Shown piece by piece: positions 32,634 through 42,125 of a stretch of 64,000 nt of DNA. The stretch is taken from contig JAKYXN010000019.1 in the NCBI GenBank assembly GCA_022538095.1, positions 18,453 through 82,452 on the forward strand. Direction: 5' to 3'. Within the stretch, counting starts at the first letter, position 1; each line of letters opens with the position of its first letter. A program made the position numbers and the translations under genes. The stretch is from Puniceicoccaceae bacterium K14. GTDB taxonomy: Bacteria > Verrucomicrobiota > Verrucomicrobiia > Opitutales > Opitutaceae. Under the pieces are notes generated by a model, which saw nothing but the letters and a program-made list of their open reading frames with translations, did no database searches and was not told the origin of the DNA.

Positions 32634-33026
32634 CCTTCTCTATTTTCCAATAGGATAGCGGGCTAAACAATTGATAAGGTTTACTGATTGATACCCTACC
32701 TTTAGAATTTTCATGTTAAAGCCATTATTAATTAATATCGTATGACCATCGCTCCTTCTATGGCTATATCGAAAAACGAAATGTAAAAAGCCTAACCAAT
32801 ACCTCTTTGCTAAGGCCCAATGAATCATATCGATAAAAACTCGCCTGACCGACGAAGTTATAACTAAGTTTCTTATATTGATTCCTATTGTATCAGTTAC
32901 ATTGTTACTGACCTTCTACCACAAGCGTAGGGATTACTAAATTTTACGAACCGTTAACAATTAAATTACAAAACAGTAATAATAGAGCCATATACTTGAA
33001 ACACTCGATTAACCTTCTTCATAGTT
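32634..33026. other. 393-bp divergent intergenic region
   Basis: This AT-rich region lies between the catabolic operon (leftward) and the YHYH gene (rightward) and must hold both promoters. A 62-codon minus-strand reading frame inside it resembles no known protein and was not called. Only short palindromes are visible (CTATTTTCCAATAG near 32640). No riboswitch or convincing operator was recognised. Confidence 0.5.
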
Positions 33027-34667
33027 ATGAATAAGCTCAACGAACCACCACCCATGCCTAATTCATTCTTAAATTTTTTTGCCTTAACGATCCTATTTGT
33101 TTCAAGCACACATCAAGTCCTATCTGAGCCCATCTTAAGCTCTTGGTACTTAGAGCGAGCCGGTAACTATGCTCGAATCTGGAAAAGCATCGAAGATGAA
33201 ACAACTGAAAAAACCACGGGAGTCGTGACATCTGTAACCACCTGGGATGCCGATACCGTGGACGGCAGACCTTTCATCGGTACCCAAGATTCTCCAATCT
33301 ATGCAGGAATACAAGGAGTCTCCTACTCCGAAGATTATGTCTACATAAAAGCGACCGGACTCGCAGTACACACAATGGGGCCTTGGTACGACGATTCAGA
33401 TAAAACCGTCGCATTTCCATCGTGGCCTGCAAATGCAGCCATATTATTTCGTTTTCCCAGAGAAACTAATTATCCCCAAGACTATACTAATCCCAATAAT
33501 CTTTCCGGGCTAGGAACCAACGGGCTAATGGTAGACAGTGTTCCTATTTTTAATTCTAGTGATGGATCTTCTTACGATGACGCAGGAGTCTGGAACCAAG
33601 ACGCGTTCTATAACGAAGGAGGTACCTTCGACGCCGCCAATGCTCACCAAGCAGCCGAAGCTCATCACTACCACGCCAACCCTCCAGCGTTACGGCATCT
33701 TCTCGGCGATTCGGTCGAATACGATCCTGAAACCGTTTATACTGGACTTGCCTCCAACGGTGGTGTCAGCCCTTACACCGAAGTTCCCAACGGACAACAC
33801 AGCCCAATCATTGGCTGGGTAGTTGATGGACTCCCTTTGTACGGTCCATACGGATACAGCGACCCCAATGACCCTACTAGTGAAGTTCGACGCATGGTTT
33901 CTGGCTATCAAGTAAGAGACGGATCCAACGGCTCATATGACCTATCATCAAACGGTAGAAACCTCTTACCAGAATGGTCCATTACTCTTGGAAACACAAA
34001 TAGTACTACACCAAGTTCCGATGGTCCAAGCGTAGATGAAACAGGAAGGTACCGCCTTGGTTCATACATTGAAGACTATGCCTACAAAGACGACTTAGAT
34101 GGGTTCAAACTCTATGAAGGCTTAGCAACAGACGGAGCATTTGATGAGAGTGTTCATTTCGACCTCAATATCTACAACGTTCGCTACTGCGTGACTCCAG
34201 AATTTCCAGAAGGCACTTGGGCCTATTTCACCTGCATCGAATCTGATGGCGTACCAATATACCCATACAACATAGGAAACCGATATTTTGGAGACTCTTC
34301 AAGCGCCACAGCCGTCACTGAAATCGATGAACCCGTAACTGAAGTTTTCGCAGGAGCAGAATCGATTGTAGATAGCCTAACCGGTAACCCAGAAATTAGC
34401 GACGATGGAACTATAACCATAATTTGGGAAGGCGTCGAAGGAGGAAATTACAAAGTGCAAACGTCAAACAACCTTTCCGATTGGGACACGAGTTCAAACG
34501 AGTTCACTGCTACTTCGACTCAATTCGAAACCGTCAGCGAGCTCTCGGACGATGCATCAGCACCCAACTTTTACCAACTTTACCGATCCGGTCTTGCGGA
34601 CTACGACGACACCGAATTTGGGTCCTCAGGCGGCGGTGGTGGACCTGGTGGAGGAGGCCCTCCTTGA
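33027..34667 (+). CDS. secreted YHYH-domain protein
   Basis: This predicted secreted protein has up to 546 aa and a signal peptide (LNFFALTILFVSSTHQVLSEP); translation may also start at the second ATG (33054). The YHYH domain occupies roughly residues 130-430 and shows AHHYHANP, then SPIIGWVVDGLPLYGPYGYSD and YCVTPEFPEGTWAYF. The family has no established biochemical function but is widespread in secreted proteins of marine bacteria. A C-terminal ~80-residue module (GNYKVQTSNNLSDWD) resembles a beta-sandwich often found at the ends of verrucomicrobial secreted proteins. The chain ends in a GGGGGPGGGGPP tail. A strong terminator follows 44 bp after the stop. Confidence 0.85.
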   Translation: MNKLNEPPPMPNSFLNFFALTILFVSSTHQVLSEPILSSWYLERAGNYARIWKSIEDETTEKTTGVVTSVTTWDADTVDGRPFIGTQDSPIYAGIQGVSYSEDYVYIKATGLAVHTMGPWYDDSDKTVAFPSWPANAAILFRFPRETNYPQDYTNPNNLSGLGTNGLMVDSVPIFNSSDGSSYDDAGVWNQDAFYNEGGTFDAANAHQAAEAHHYHANPPALRHLLGDSVEYDPETVYTGLASNGGVSPYTEVPNGQHSPIIGWVVDGLPLYGPYGYSDPNDPTSEVRRMVSGYQVRDGSNGSYDLSSNGRNLLPEWSITLGNTNSTTPSSDGPSVDETGRYRLGSYIEDYAYKDDLDGFKLYEGLATDGAFDESVHFDLNIYNVRYCVTPEFPEGTWAYFTCIESDGVPIYPYNIGNRYFGDSSSATAVTEIDEPVTEVFAGAESIVDSLTGNPEISDDGTITIIWEGVEGGNYKVQTSNNLSDWDTSSNEFTATSTQFETVSELSDDASAPNFYQLYRSGLADYDDTEFGSSGGGGGPGGGGPP

Positions 34668-34710
34668 TTAAGGCTTAATCCAAAATTTGCCCACAAAAAA
34701 CTAATTTATC

Positions 34711-34741
34711 AATACTCTGTTGAACACAACAGAGTATTTTT
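34711..34741 (+). terminator. intrinsic terminator of the YHYH gene
   Basis: A 12-bp perfect stem (AATACTCTGTTG with CAACAGAGTATT) encloses an AACA loop and is followed by five T. The start codon of the next gene lies only 17 bp further on, so that gene must be read through or transcribed from a promoter overlapping this element. Confidence 0.9.
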
Positions 34742-34757
34742 GTATCAACTAATACAC

Positions 34758-35888
34758 ATGCGCTTCAATCTTCTACTTATTTCGATTGTTCTACTTCTAA
34801 CCGCTGCCTGCGCCCGACAAATAGAAACCAAGATCAAAGCCGAAAGTCCGGACACACAGAATTATACCCACGAAGTTATCGTTACAGATTTGGTCAGCCC
34901 CTGGAGCATCGCCTTTCTCCCCCAGGGCGGCATGCTGATAACAGAAAAATCAGGCGAGCTCATCTTATTCAAAGACGATACTAAAACCAACATCCAAGGA
35001 GTACCAGACGTTCATCTCAATGGACAAGGCGGACTCATGGATATCGAACTCCACCCCAACTATGCCGAAAACGGTTGGATCTACATATCTTACTCTTCAC
35101 GCAAAGGAGAAGGCAAAGGCAGTAACACTGCCATCATCCGAGCGAAACTTGCTAACGATACTCTCATTGAAATCGAAGAACTCTACAAAGGAACTCCAAA
35201 CACAACCCGCGGTGTTCACTACGGAAGCAGGATAACATTCGACAACCAAGGCTATCTCTTTTTCTCCATCGGCGACCGAGGAAGCCGTGATACCAATCCA
35301 CAAGACATCACACTCGATGGAGGCAAAATCTATCGTATCCACGACGACGGACGTATTCCTGACGATAACCCTTTCATCGATCAAGAGAATGGAAAAAAAG
35401 CCATCTACAGCTACGGACATCGAAACCCGCAAGGTATGACCAAACACCCAGAAACCGGTGAAATTTGGTCCCACGAACACGGCCCCAAAGGCGGCGACGA
35501 AATCAACATCATCCACAAAGGCAAAAACTACGGATGGCCGGTAATTACCTACGGTATCAACTATAGCGGCACAACAATCACAGATAAAACAAATCAAGTC
35601 GGAATGGAGCAGCCCCTGTTCTATTGGGTACCATCAATCGCCCCGAGCGGCATGGCATTCCTCGATTCAGACATCTACCCCGATTGGCAAGGCAGCCTAC
35701 TCGTCGGCTCCCTAAAATTCGCCTGTATCGAAAGAATCACTCTCATAGACAATCAAGTCACAGCCAGAGAAAAAATCCTAGAAAATCTAGGACGCGTCCG
35801 CAGCATAAAAATTGGACCAGAAGGCTACATCTACGCCGGTGTCGAAGGCCTAGGAGTTGTTATGGTATTGCCCAAAACAACTGAGTAG
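34758..35888 (+). CDS. PQQ-dependent glucose/sorbosone dehydrogenase-like lipoprotein
   Basis: This soluble-aldose-dehydrogenase-type beta-propeller protein has 376 aa from the ATG at 34758; an upstream TTG frame exists but would start inside the terminator. It has a lipoprotein-like signal (LLISIVLLLTAAC) that suggests membrane anchoring after export. Family blocks include GGLMDIELHPNY, GDRGSRDTNPQ, GHRNPQGM, EHGPKGGDEIN and GKNYGWP, the calcium/PQQ-site region of this fold. It would oxidise aldose sugars in the periplasm and pass electrons to the chain, although PQQ dependence is not proven by sequence. A related propeller is embedded in the 2733-aa protein. Confidence 0.88.
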   Translation: MRFNLLLISIVLLLTAACARQIETKIKAESPDTQNYTHEVIVTDLVSPWSIAFLPQGGMLITEKSGELILFKDDTKTNIQGVPDVHLNGQGGLMDIELHPNYAENGWIYISYSSRKGEGKGSNTAIIRAKLANDTLIEIEELYKGTPNTTRGVHYGSRITFDNQGYLFFSIGDRGSRDTNPQDITLDGGKIYRIHDDGRIPDDNPFIDQENGKKAIYSYGHRNPQGMTKHPETGEIWSHEHGPKGGDEINIIHKGKNYGWPVITYGINYSGTTITDKTNQVGMEQPLFYWVPSIAPSGMAFLDSDIYPDWQGSLLVGSLKFACIERITLIDNQVTAREKILENLGRVRSIKIGPEGYIYAGVEGLGVVMVLPKTTE

Positions 35889-35907
35889 AAGCGGCGTCTC
35901 GCCGCTT
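35889..35907. terminator. palindromic hairpin between converging genes
   Basis: An 8-bp perfect stem (AAGCGGCG with CGCCGCTT) around TCT lies in the 37-bp gap between the sugar dehydrogenase and cimA stops. Its T tract is weak, so it may be a bidirectional terminator or a REP-like element. It shares the TCTCGC core with the palindromes near 55007-55075. Confidence 0.5.
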
Positions 35908-35925
35908 TCCATTTCCTGCATCCTA

Positions 35926-37509
35926 CTACACACTCCCCTCGTCGTTGAGGAGTTTGTATTCGATGGAGTCTTTGATGGCTTGCCAGCTGGCTTCGATGAT
36001 GTTGTCGCTGGCACCTACGGTACCCCAGAGACTCTCGCCATCGCCGGTTTCGATGAGAACGCGCGTTTTCGCATCAGTGCCTTGCTTGGCTTCTAGAATG
36101 CGTACCTTGTAGTCCTTGAGCTCCACATCATTCATGTTTGGATACGCTTTACTCAAAGCAAGACGCAGCGCCTTATCAAGAGCTCCTACAGGACCTGTGC
36201 CTTCGGCAACTGTGTAATGGGGTTCTCCATCAACGGAAACTTTGATAGTCGCTTCTGCCATAGGCTTGGCATCTGCTGAACGCTTTTCCACGATCACGCG
36301 ATAGCCCTCGAATTCGAAATGAGATTTGTGACGTCCTGTCAATTTGTCGAGAAGCAACCGAAGTGAAGCATCCGCTGACTCGTAGGCATAGCCGTCGAAC
36401 TCTAATTCCTTGAGTTTTTCGATAATTGCCTTCGCTTCAGGAGAATTGCGATCGAGATCGAATCCGAGCTCCTGGGCTTTCATTAACAAGCTACTGCGTC
36501 CTGCCATGTCGGATACCAATACGCGTTGCTTATTGCCAACGAGGGTCGGGTCAACGTGCTCGTAGCTATAGCTCACTTTCTTAGTGGCATCCGCGTGAGC
36601 TCCACCCTTGTGAGTAAAGGCTGATAGCCCGACGAACGGAGCTTTCTTATCGTGTTCTAAATTAGCCAGGTCTGCTACAAAAATAGAAACGTCGCGTAGC
36701 TTATCCAAGTTTTCCTCACAACTAAGTGGGTACTTCATCTTCAAAGCCAAATTTGGAATAATCGTAGTCAAGTTGGCATTGCCCACACGCTCGCCGTAAC
36801 CATTCATGGTTCCTTGGATATGAGTTGCCCCACCGTCAACTCCAGCAAGTGAAACGGCTACACCTAGACCGGAATCGTTGTGGCAGTGTACACCCACTTG
36901 AGTCTCTGGAAACGTATCTACGACAATTTGAGTAAAGGTAGCGACTTCTGAAACAAGTTTTCCACCATTCGTATCACAGAGAGAAAGACAATCTGCCCCA
37001 CCATCAACCGCAGCCTTCAGGGTCTTAAGAGCATACTCTGGATTATCGACATAACCATCAAAGAAATGTTCAGCATCATAGATAACCTCGCGTCCATTGC
37101 TTTTTAAGAAGCGAACGGAATCCTCGATCATCTTGAGGTTATCCTCAGGATCGACACGCAAAACATCGGTAACGTGAAGAAGCCAAGTCTTGCCAAAAAT
37201 TGTAACAACGGGAGTCTCCGCTTCGAGAAGAGTCTTCAACTGAGGATCTTCTTCCGCAGTCAAGTTCGCTCGACGCGTTGACCCAAACGCTGCGATCTTA
37301 GCGTGCTTGAGTTTGAGCTTCTTTGCTTCCTCAAAGAATGCCATATCGCGTGGATTGGATCCAGGCCACCCGCCTTCAATATAGTCCACACCAAACTGGT
37401 CTAGCTTTTCTGCAATACGGAGCTTGTCAGTCACGGAAAAGGAAACGCCTTCGCCCTGAGTACCATCTCTCAGAGTTGTGTCATAGATATTAATCGTTGG
37501 CTTGCTCAT
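35926..37509 (-). CDS. cimA: (R)-citramalate synthase
   Basis: This enzyme condenses pyruvate with acetyl-CoA to citramalate, a threonine-independent entry to 2-oxobutanoate and isoleucine. It is a DRE-TIM metallolyase of 527 aa. The opening INIYDTTLRDGTQGEGVSFS, the metal and substrate residues in VGVHCHNDSGLGVAVSL, and HIQGTMNGYGERVGNANL are diagnostic. The regulatory LeuA-dimer domain (~residues 400-520) is present. The DTTLRDGTQGEG opening and GKTWLLHVTDVL segment fit the long CimA subgroup better than 2-isopropylmalate synthase. It is the last gene of the aspartate-family run, 18 bp after thrC. LeuB, which can act in both routes, lies at 50.6 kb. Confidence 0.9.
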   Translation of the reverse strand: MSKPTINIYDTTLRDGTQGEGVSFSVTDKLRIAEKLDQFGVDYIEGGWPGSNPRDMAFFEEAKKLKLKHAKIAAFGSTRRANLTAEEDPQLKTLLEAETPVVTIFGKTWLLHVTDVLRVDPEDNLKMIEDSVRFLKSNGREVIYDAEHFFDGYVDNPEYALKTLKAAVDGGADCLSLCDTNGGKLVSEVATFTQIVVDTFPETQVGVHCHNDSGLGVAVSLAGVDGGATHIQGTMNGYGERVGNANLTTIIPNLALKMKYPLSCEENLDKLRDVSIFVADLANLEHDKKAPFVGLSAFTHKGGAHADATKKVSYSYEHVDPTLVGNKQRVLVSDMAGRSSLLMKAQELGFDLDRNSPEAKAIIEKLKELEFDGYAYESADASLRLLLDKLTGRHKSHFEFEGYRVIVEKRSADAKPMAEATIKVSVDGEPHYTVAEGTGPVGALDKALRLALSKAYPNMNDVELKDYKVRILEAKQGTDAKTRVLIETGDGESLWGTVGASDNIIEASWQAIKDSIEYKLLNDEGSV

Positions 37510-37527
37510 GGTCTTGTTCGCTGGTGA

Positions 37528-38886
37528 TTATTGCTTAGAAAGGATAAAAGAACGAATCGCATCCTCTGTCGGCTCTAGTGGATACTTGGAAATATCCTTC
37601 TGCTTGAGCTCTTCTAAGCTTTTATGAGTAGAATCGATTCCAATTGAATCTTTGATTACGTCGGGAAATTTGGCGGGATGCGCGGTTGCTAAAACGACTA
37701 CGTTTTCAAACGAGTCGATTTCTTTGAACCCACACGCGGTATGCGGATCTGCCACGTAATCGTATTTTTCATACAAATCTGCAATCACTTCTCGAATTTC
37801 GGCGTCGTCCATTCGCGTGCTGCTCATGGATGACAACAATCCACTCTCTTGCGTGACAAATTTCTTCTCATCCTTGAACGATTGCATAACGCCACGTGTC
37901 TTCTCGGCGTCTTCACCACAACTGAAATACAGGAAGCGCTCAAAGTTTGAAGCGATTTGGATATCCATAGACGGAGCCACACTTGGGTGAACCTCTCCCA
38001 CTGAATAATCGCCCGTAGAGAAAAATCGATGCAGGATATCGTTTTGATTGGTCGCGACCTGGAAGCCAGCCACCGTCATGCCCATACGAGATGCCATCCA
38101 TCCAGCTAAGACATTGCCAAAGTTTCCAGTTGGAACGACAAAGGTCGTCTTCTCTCGCTTCTCAGCAGGCAAGCGAAGCCAAGCGTAGATATAATAAACG
38201 CATTGAGCCAAGATGCGTGCCAGGTTGATTGAATTAACCGCAGACAAATTGACCGACTTGCTAAAATCTCTGTCGCCAAATACTGACTTAAGAGCTGTTT
38301 GAGCATCGTCGAAACTTCCAGTGATCGCTAGCGGATAGACATTGGACTCTTCCATGCAAGTCATCTGCCGCTCCTGCAAAGGCGACACGCGGCCATCTGG
38401 ATACAAGATAAATATATTAACGCCCTTCTTTCCTAAGAGACCATTGATTGCAGCTGCACCTGTGTCCCCTGAAGTCGCTCCGAGAACATTTATTTCTTCG
38501 TCTCTCTTGGAGACTTGGCGTTCGTACAAATTCCCGAGAAACTGAAGGGCAAAGTCCTTAAAGGCCAGAGTCGGACCATGAAAAAGCTCCAACACATGCA
38601 AGCTGTCACTTAAGCTCACTAATGGAGCGCACTCATCGTGATCGAACCGCGAGTACGATCGAGTGATCAACTCCTTCAACTCCGCCTCATCGATATCCGT
38701 CGCGAAATGCTTGAAAAACTCAAAGCATAGCTCGCTGTACGAAAGCGATTCCCACGTAAGCATTTCTGCTTTCAAGTCCGGAAGCGCATCAGGCACGAAA
38801 AGACCTCCATCAGGCGCTAGACCGATGCGCACTGCTTCGGAAAAACTGTGTGGTTCTACTTGTCCTCGCGTACTGACAAATTTCAT
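37528..38886 (-). CDS. thrC: threonine synthase
   Basis: This PLP enzyme converts O-phosphohomoserine to threonine. At 452 aa it belongs to the class with the N-terminal domain MKFVSTRGQVEPHSFSEAVRIGLAPDGG (quoted in parts: MKFVSTRG, then GLAPDGGLFVP). The PLP lysine lies in GPTLAFKDFALQ near residue 110, and the phosphate-binding loop is GATSGDTGAAAI. It lies between lysC (30 bp upstream) and cimA (18 bp downstream). Homoserine kinase (thrB), which makes its substrate, is not in this cluster. Confidence 0.95.
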   Translation of the reverse strand: MKFVSTRGQVEPHSFSEAVRIGLAPDGGLFVPDALPDLKAEMLTWESLSYSELCFEFFKHFATDIDEAELKELITRSYSRFDHDECAPLVSLSDSLHVLELFHGPTLAFKDFALQFLGNLYERQVSKRDEEINVLGATSGDTGAAAINGLLGKKGVNIFILYPDGRVSPLQERQMTCMEESNVYPLAITGSFDDAQTALKSVFGDRDFSKSVNLSAVNSINLARILAQCVYYIYAWLRLPAEKREKTTFVVPTGNFGNVLAGWMASRMGMTVAGFQVATNQNDILHRFFSTGDYSVGEVHPSVAPSMDIQIASNFERFLYFSCGEDAEKTRGVMQSFKDEKKFVTQESGLLSSMSSTRMDDAEIREVIADLYEKYDYVADPHTACGFKEIDSFENVVVLATAHPAKFPDVIKDSIGIDSTHKSLEELKQKDISKYPLEPTEDAIRSFILSKQ

Positions 38887-38916
38887 ACTTTCGTCAAGTT
38901 AAGTCTTTATTGCCAA

Positions 38917-40140
38917 TTAGGCTTCGGCTTTATCCAAACCAAATGCAGTGTGCACGATACGTACGGCATCCGCAGCTCCTTCTTCGTCGATGACGACAGA
39001 AATTTTGATTTCAGATGTGCTGATGATTTGGATATTGGATTTTGCTTCGGCGAGAGCAGAGAATAGAGTGCTCGCTACGCCTGAGTGACTCCTCATACCG
39101 ATGCCGACTACTGATAGTTTCACAATATCGCCAAACAAAGTGACTTCACCGCCTCCCAGCTCTTCAAGAACTTTCTCGACTGCGACACGGGCACGCTCAG
39201 AGTCGTCGCGTGGCACAGTAAAAGTCATGTTAGCCACGCCATTGCGACCTAAGTTTTGCACGATCATATCCACGATTACATTGGCGGATGCCAAGGCATC
39301 GAATAATTTCGCGGCCGAACCTGGCTTGTCCGGAATATTTCCGACCATAACCTTAGCTTGATTTTTATCGAGTGCTACGCCGCGTACAACGACGTCTTCC
39401 ATTGAGCTTACTTCCTGCTTCACGATTGTGCCTGGGTTATTGTTAAAACTAGATCGAACTTCAAAGGTTACATTATATTTGTTGGCAAACTCCACCGAAC
39501 GAGCCTGCATGACTTTTGTGCCGAGACTCGCCAATTCGAGCATCTCTTCATAACTGATTTCAGGAATTTTCGTAGCCAAAGGCACGATACGTGGGTCTGC
39601 CGTATATACGCCATCCACATCGGTAAACACTTGGCAAATATCTGCTTTTAGGCCTGCTGCAAGCGCGATAGCCGACAAATCGGAACCACCACGACCCAAA
39701 GTAGTGACAAGACCGTCGTCGTTTGTGCCTTGGAAACCAGCAACGATAACGACTTTCTTTTCTTGGAGAGCTTTCTCAATCTCTTCGCATTCCATGCTCA
39801 CGATACGAGCCCGTGTATGAGCAAAATCTGTTTTGATTCCGGCTTGACCTCCGGTCATGGAAACCGCTCCCACTCCTTCAGCGTGCAATGCCATCGCCGT
39901 CAAGGCAATGGTCTCTTGTTCGCCAGCAACGAGCAACATGTCCATCTCTCGATCGTTAGGCGTGCTGTTGATTGCCTTTGCACGGGCAACTAACTCATTG
40001 GTCACTCCTGAACGCGCTGAAACAACAACTACAACTTCGTTTCCTCGGTCATACTCTTCCTTCACGATCTTAGCGACATTCTTGATTCGATCTACGTCGC
40101 CTACGGAGGTGCCTCCAAACTTTTTTACAATACGGGCCAT
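38917..40140 (-). CDS. lysC: aspartate kinase
   Basis: LysC phosphorylates aspartate, the first step of lysine, threonine, methionine and diaminopimelate synthesis. It has 407 aa. The kinase domain opens with VKKFGGTSVGDVDRIKNVA and has TTLGRGGSDLSA and DVDGVYTADPRIV. Two C-terminal ACT domains (~265-405) give feedback control by end products, as in single-function bacterial LysC. It is flanked by hom (9 bp upstream) and thrC on the same strand, so three consecutive steps on the threonine branch are encoded together, apart from the kinase ThrB. Confidence 0.96.
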   Translation of the reverse strand: MARIVKKFGGTSVGDVDRIKNVAKIVKEEYDRGNEVVVVVSARSGVTNELVARAKAINSTPNDREMDMLLVAGEQETIALTAMALHAEGVGAVSMTGGQAGIKTDFAHTRARIVSMECEEIEKALQEKKVVIVAGFQGTNDDGLVTTLGRGGSDLSAIALAAGLKADICQVFTDVDGVYTADPRIVPLATKIPEISYEEMLELASLGTKVMQARSVEFANKYNVTFEVRSSFNNNPGTIVKQEVSSMEDVVVRGVALDKNQAKVMVGNIPDKPGSAAKLFDALASANVIVDMIVQNLGRNGVANMTFTVPRDDSERARVAVEKVLEELGGGEVTLFGDIVKLSVVGIGMRSHSGVASTLFSALAEAKSNIQIISTSEIKISVVIDEEGAADAVRIVHTAFGLDKAEA

Positions 40141-40149
40141 CTCTAAATA

Positions 40150-41478
40150 TTAGTCTTCAAAGTTGCCAATCGGCATCATGAAAGGCTTTGCGTCTACACA
40201 CTCGTAGCCTTCCAAATTTTTGATAGCATCGAGAATCGCTTTCTCGGTAGTCATGTGAGTCGTCAAAATCAACGATGCCTGTGATGCATCTTCTGCTACT
40301 TCCTTTTGCGAAACGCTAGCTAAACTTACGTCATATGCCGCAAGTCGTGAAGCCACCTCAGCTAATACACCTGGCTCATCTTGCACGAGCAAACGAAGGT
40401 AGTAACGTGATTCAATTTCCTCAGGTTCCGCTAACTCCATATCGCAGCCACAACGTGGCACAGGGTCAAATACAGGAACCTTCTCATTCTTGCTTGAGCA
40501 AACCAACGTTTTGACAGCGTCTACCAAATCTGAAATCACCGCACTGGCCGTCGCATCACGCCCTGCTCCTGGACCGATATAAACGGTCTCGCCTACCACA
40601 TCCCCGCGTACGGACACAGCATTGAAAACACCATCAACGCGTCCCAAAACGTATTTCAATGGAACCAAGGTAGGTAAAACAGTAATATACAGCTTACCCG
40701 CATCACGGGTTTTGGCAATCACCGCAACGAGCTTGATACCGTATCCATTTTCTTTGGCATATGCGATATCGTCCTGAGTCACCTTAGTAACGCCTTCAAC
40801 AAAAAGATCTTTATACGGCACCCAACGTCCGTAAGCGAGGTACGCGAGAACAACTGCCTTGTGCGCCGCATCAATTCCTTGAACGTCTAAAGTCTCGTCC
40901 GCTTCCGCGTAACCCAGGTCCTTGGCGTCCTTCAAAATCTCTTCGTAACTCAAACCTTCATTCGCCATTCGAGTGAGGATGTAGTTACAGGTGCCGTTTA
41001 GAATTCCGTAGATACTACTGAAACTATTAATCACCAAGCCTTCGTTAATCGCCTTGATAATAGGAATGCCGCCAGCAACGCTCGCTTCAAAGAGCAAATG
41101 CCCGCCCCCGTCCTTGGCTGCTTTCAAAAGCTCTGGGCCATAGTCGCAAAGCAGTGCTTTGTTGGCGGTAATAACAACCTTCCCAGACTTCAAAGCAGTG
41201 GAACATACTTCGAGAGCGAGTGTGGTTCCACCCATGAGTTCACAAACGACATCCAATGATTCGTCTTGGGCGATACTCATTGGATCGTCACACACAACGC
41301 CATCGGCTACCGCAAAATCGCGAGCTTTCTTCGTATCCCTTACCGCGATACGGGTGATTTCTAACTGAGCTCCCAATTGGTCCGTCAAAGCCTTCGCTTT
41401 TGCTTGGACGTGATTGAACACGCCTTGGCCAACAACGCCAAAGCCACACAGTCCGATTTTTATAACTCGTTCACTCAT
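40150..41478 (-). CDS. hom: homoserine dehydrogenase
   Basis: Hom reduces aspartate semialdehyde to homoserine. At 442 aa it is the single-function form with a C-terminal ACT domain (~360-435, LLVQDEPGVLAEVASRLA). The nucleotide loop is GLCGFGVVGQGV at residues 8-19. The catalytic block LGYAEADETLDVQGIDAAHK (EAD then KAVVLA) is intact. It lies 10 bp downstream of plsY and 9 bp upstream of lysC in the minus-strand amino-acid run. Confidence 0.96.
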   Translation of the reverse strand: MSERVIKIGLCGFGVVGQGVFNHVQAKAKALTDQLGAQLEITRIAVRDTKKARDFAVADGVVCDDPMSIAQDESLDVVCELMGGTTLALEVCSTALKSGKVVITANKALLCDYGPELLKAAKDGGGHLLFEASVAGGIPIIKAINEGLVINSFSSIYGILNGTCNYILTRMANEGLSYEEILKDAKDLGYAEADETLDVQGIDAAHKAVVLAYLAYGRWVPYKDLFVEGVTKVTQDDIAYAKENGYGIKLVAVIAKTRDAGKLYITVLPTLVPLKYVLGRVDGVFNAVSVRGDVVGETVYIGPGAGRDATASAVISDLVDAVKTLVCSSKNEKVPVFDPVPRCGCDMELAEPEEIESRYYLRLLVQDEPGVLAEVASRLAAYDVSLASVSQKEVAEDASQASLILTTHMTTEKAILDAIKNLEGYECVDAKPFMMPIGNFED

Positions 41479-41488
41479 TTAAAAAATT

Positions 41489-42109
41489 CTAGTTCGATTT
41501 CGATTTTCTCTCGAAACGATTTTCTTCGCCCTTCATCAAGCGGACGATATTCGACTTATGCCGTACAATAATGACCACAGCGATCGCAATGGAGAACCAA
41601 AAAAGCACTACAGGCACTCCTACTATGTAATTCGTCAGTGGCAAACTCGCTGCCATCAGAATTGAAGCCACGGACACATAACGAGTTGAATAAAACACGA
41701 TCAACCAAAGGACTATTCCTACCGCAGCCGCCACATACATCAATGCAGTTACGCCACCCAACATAGTCGCAACGCCTTTACCGCCGCGAAACTTTGTGAA
41801 TATAGAAAAAGAATGCCCCAAAACGGCAGCCACCAAACCAATGAGGCTATACACCATAACCGCATTCTCTTTATCCGGCATAAACAAGAGCCAGCCGGCA
41901 GCGACTAGCCCTTTCAAGTAATCAAGTAGAAAGACGATATTGCCCGCCTTTGGACCTACTGATCGTTTGACGTTGGTAGCTCCAGGACTGCAGCTACCAA
42001 CGGAAAAGATATCCACCCCATTCGCTTTGGCTACTAAGTAACCAAACGGCAAAGAACCGACGAAATAGCCGATGATTGCCGCCAATGCCAATGTTGTGTC
42101 AAAAACCAT
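41489..42109 (-). CDS. plsY: acyl-phosphate glycerol-3-phosphate acyltransferase
   Basis: This is an integral inner-membrane enzyme that acylates glycerol-3-phosphate from acyl-phosphate, the first step of phospholipid synthesis with PlsX. It has 206 aa and several transmembrane helices. The three signature motifs are visible: GSLPFGYLVAKA, GVDIFSVGSCSPGATNVKR and FTKFRGGKGVATMLG. It sits inside an amino-acid operon between serA and hom, spaced by 16 and 10 bp, so it is probably co-transcribed although metabolically unrelated. Confidence 0.95.
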   Translation of the reverse strand: MVFDTTLALAAIIGYFVGSLPFGYLVAKANGVDIFSVGSCSPGATNVKRSVGPKAGNIVFLLDYLKGLVAAGWLLFMPDKENAVMVYSLIGLVAAVLGHSFSIFTKFRGGKGVATMLGGVTALMYVAAAVGIVLWLIVFYSTRYVSVASILMAASLPLTNYIVGVPVVLFWFSIAIAVVIIVRHKSNIVRLMKGEENRFERKSKSN

Positions 42110-42125
42110 CTATATATCTAAGCTC

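Noticed and set aside
32640..32828. 62-codon minus-strand reading frame in the divergent region
   Set aside because: No recognisable domain, no ribosome-binding site, and the region must hold two promoters.
34740..34757. TTG start extending the sugar-dehydrogenase lipoprotein
   Set aside because: It would start inside the T run of the YHYH terminator; the ATG at 34758 places the signal peptide at the N-terminus.
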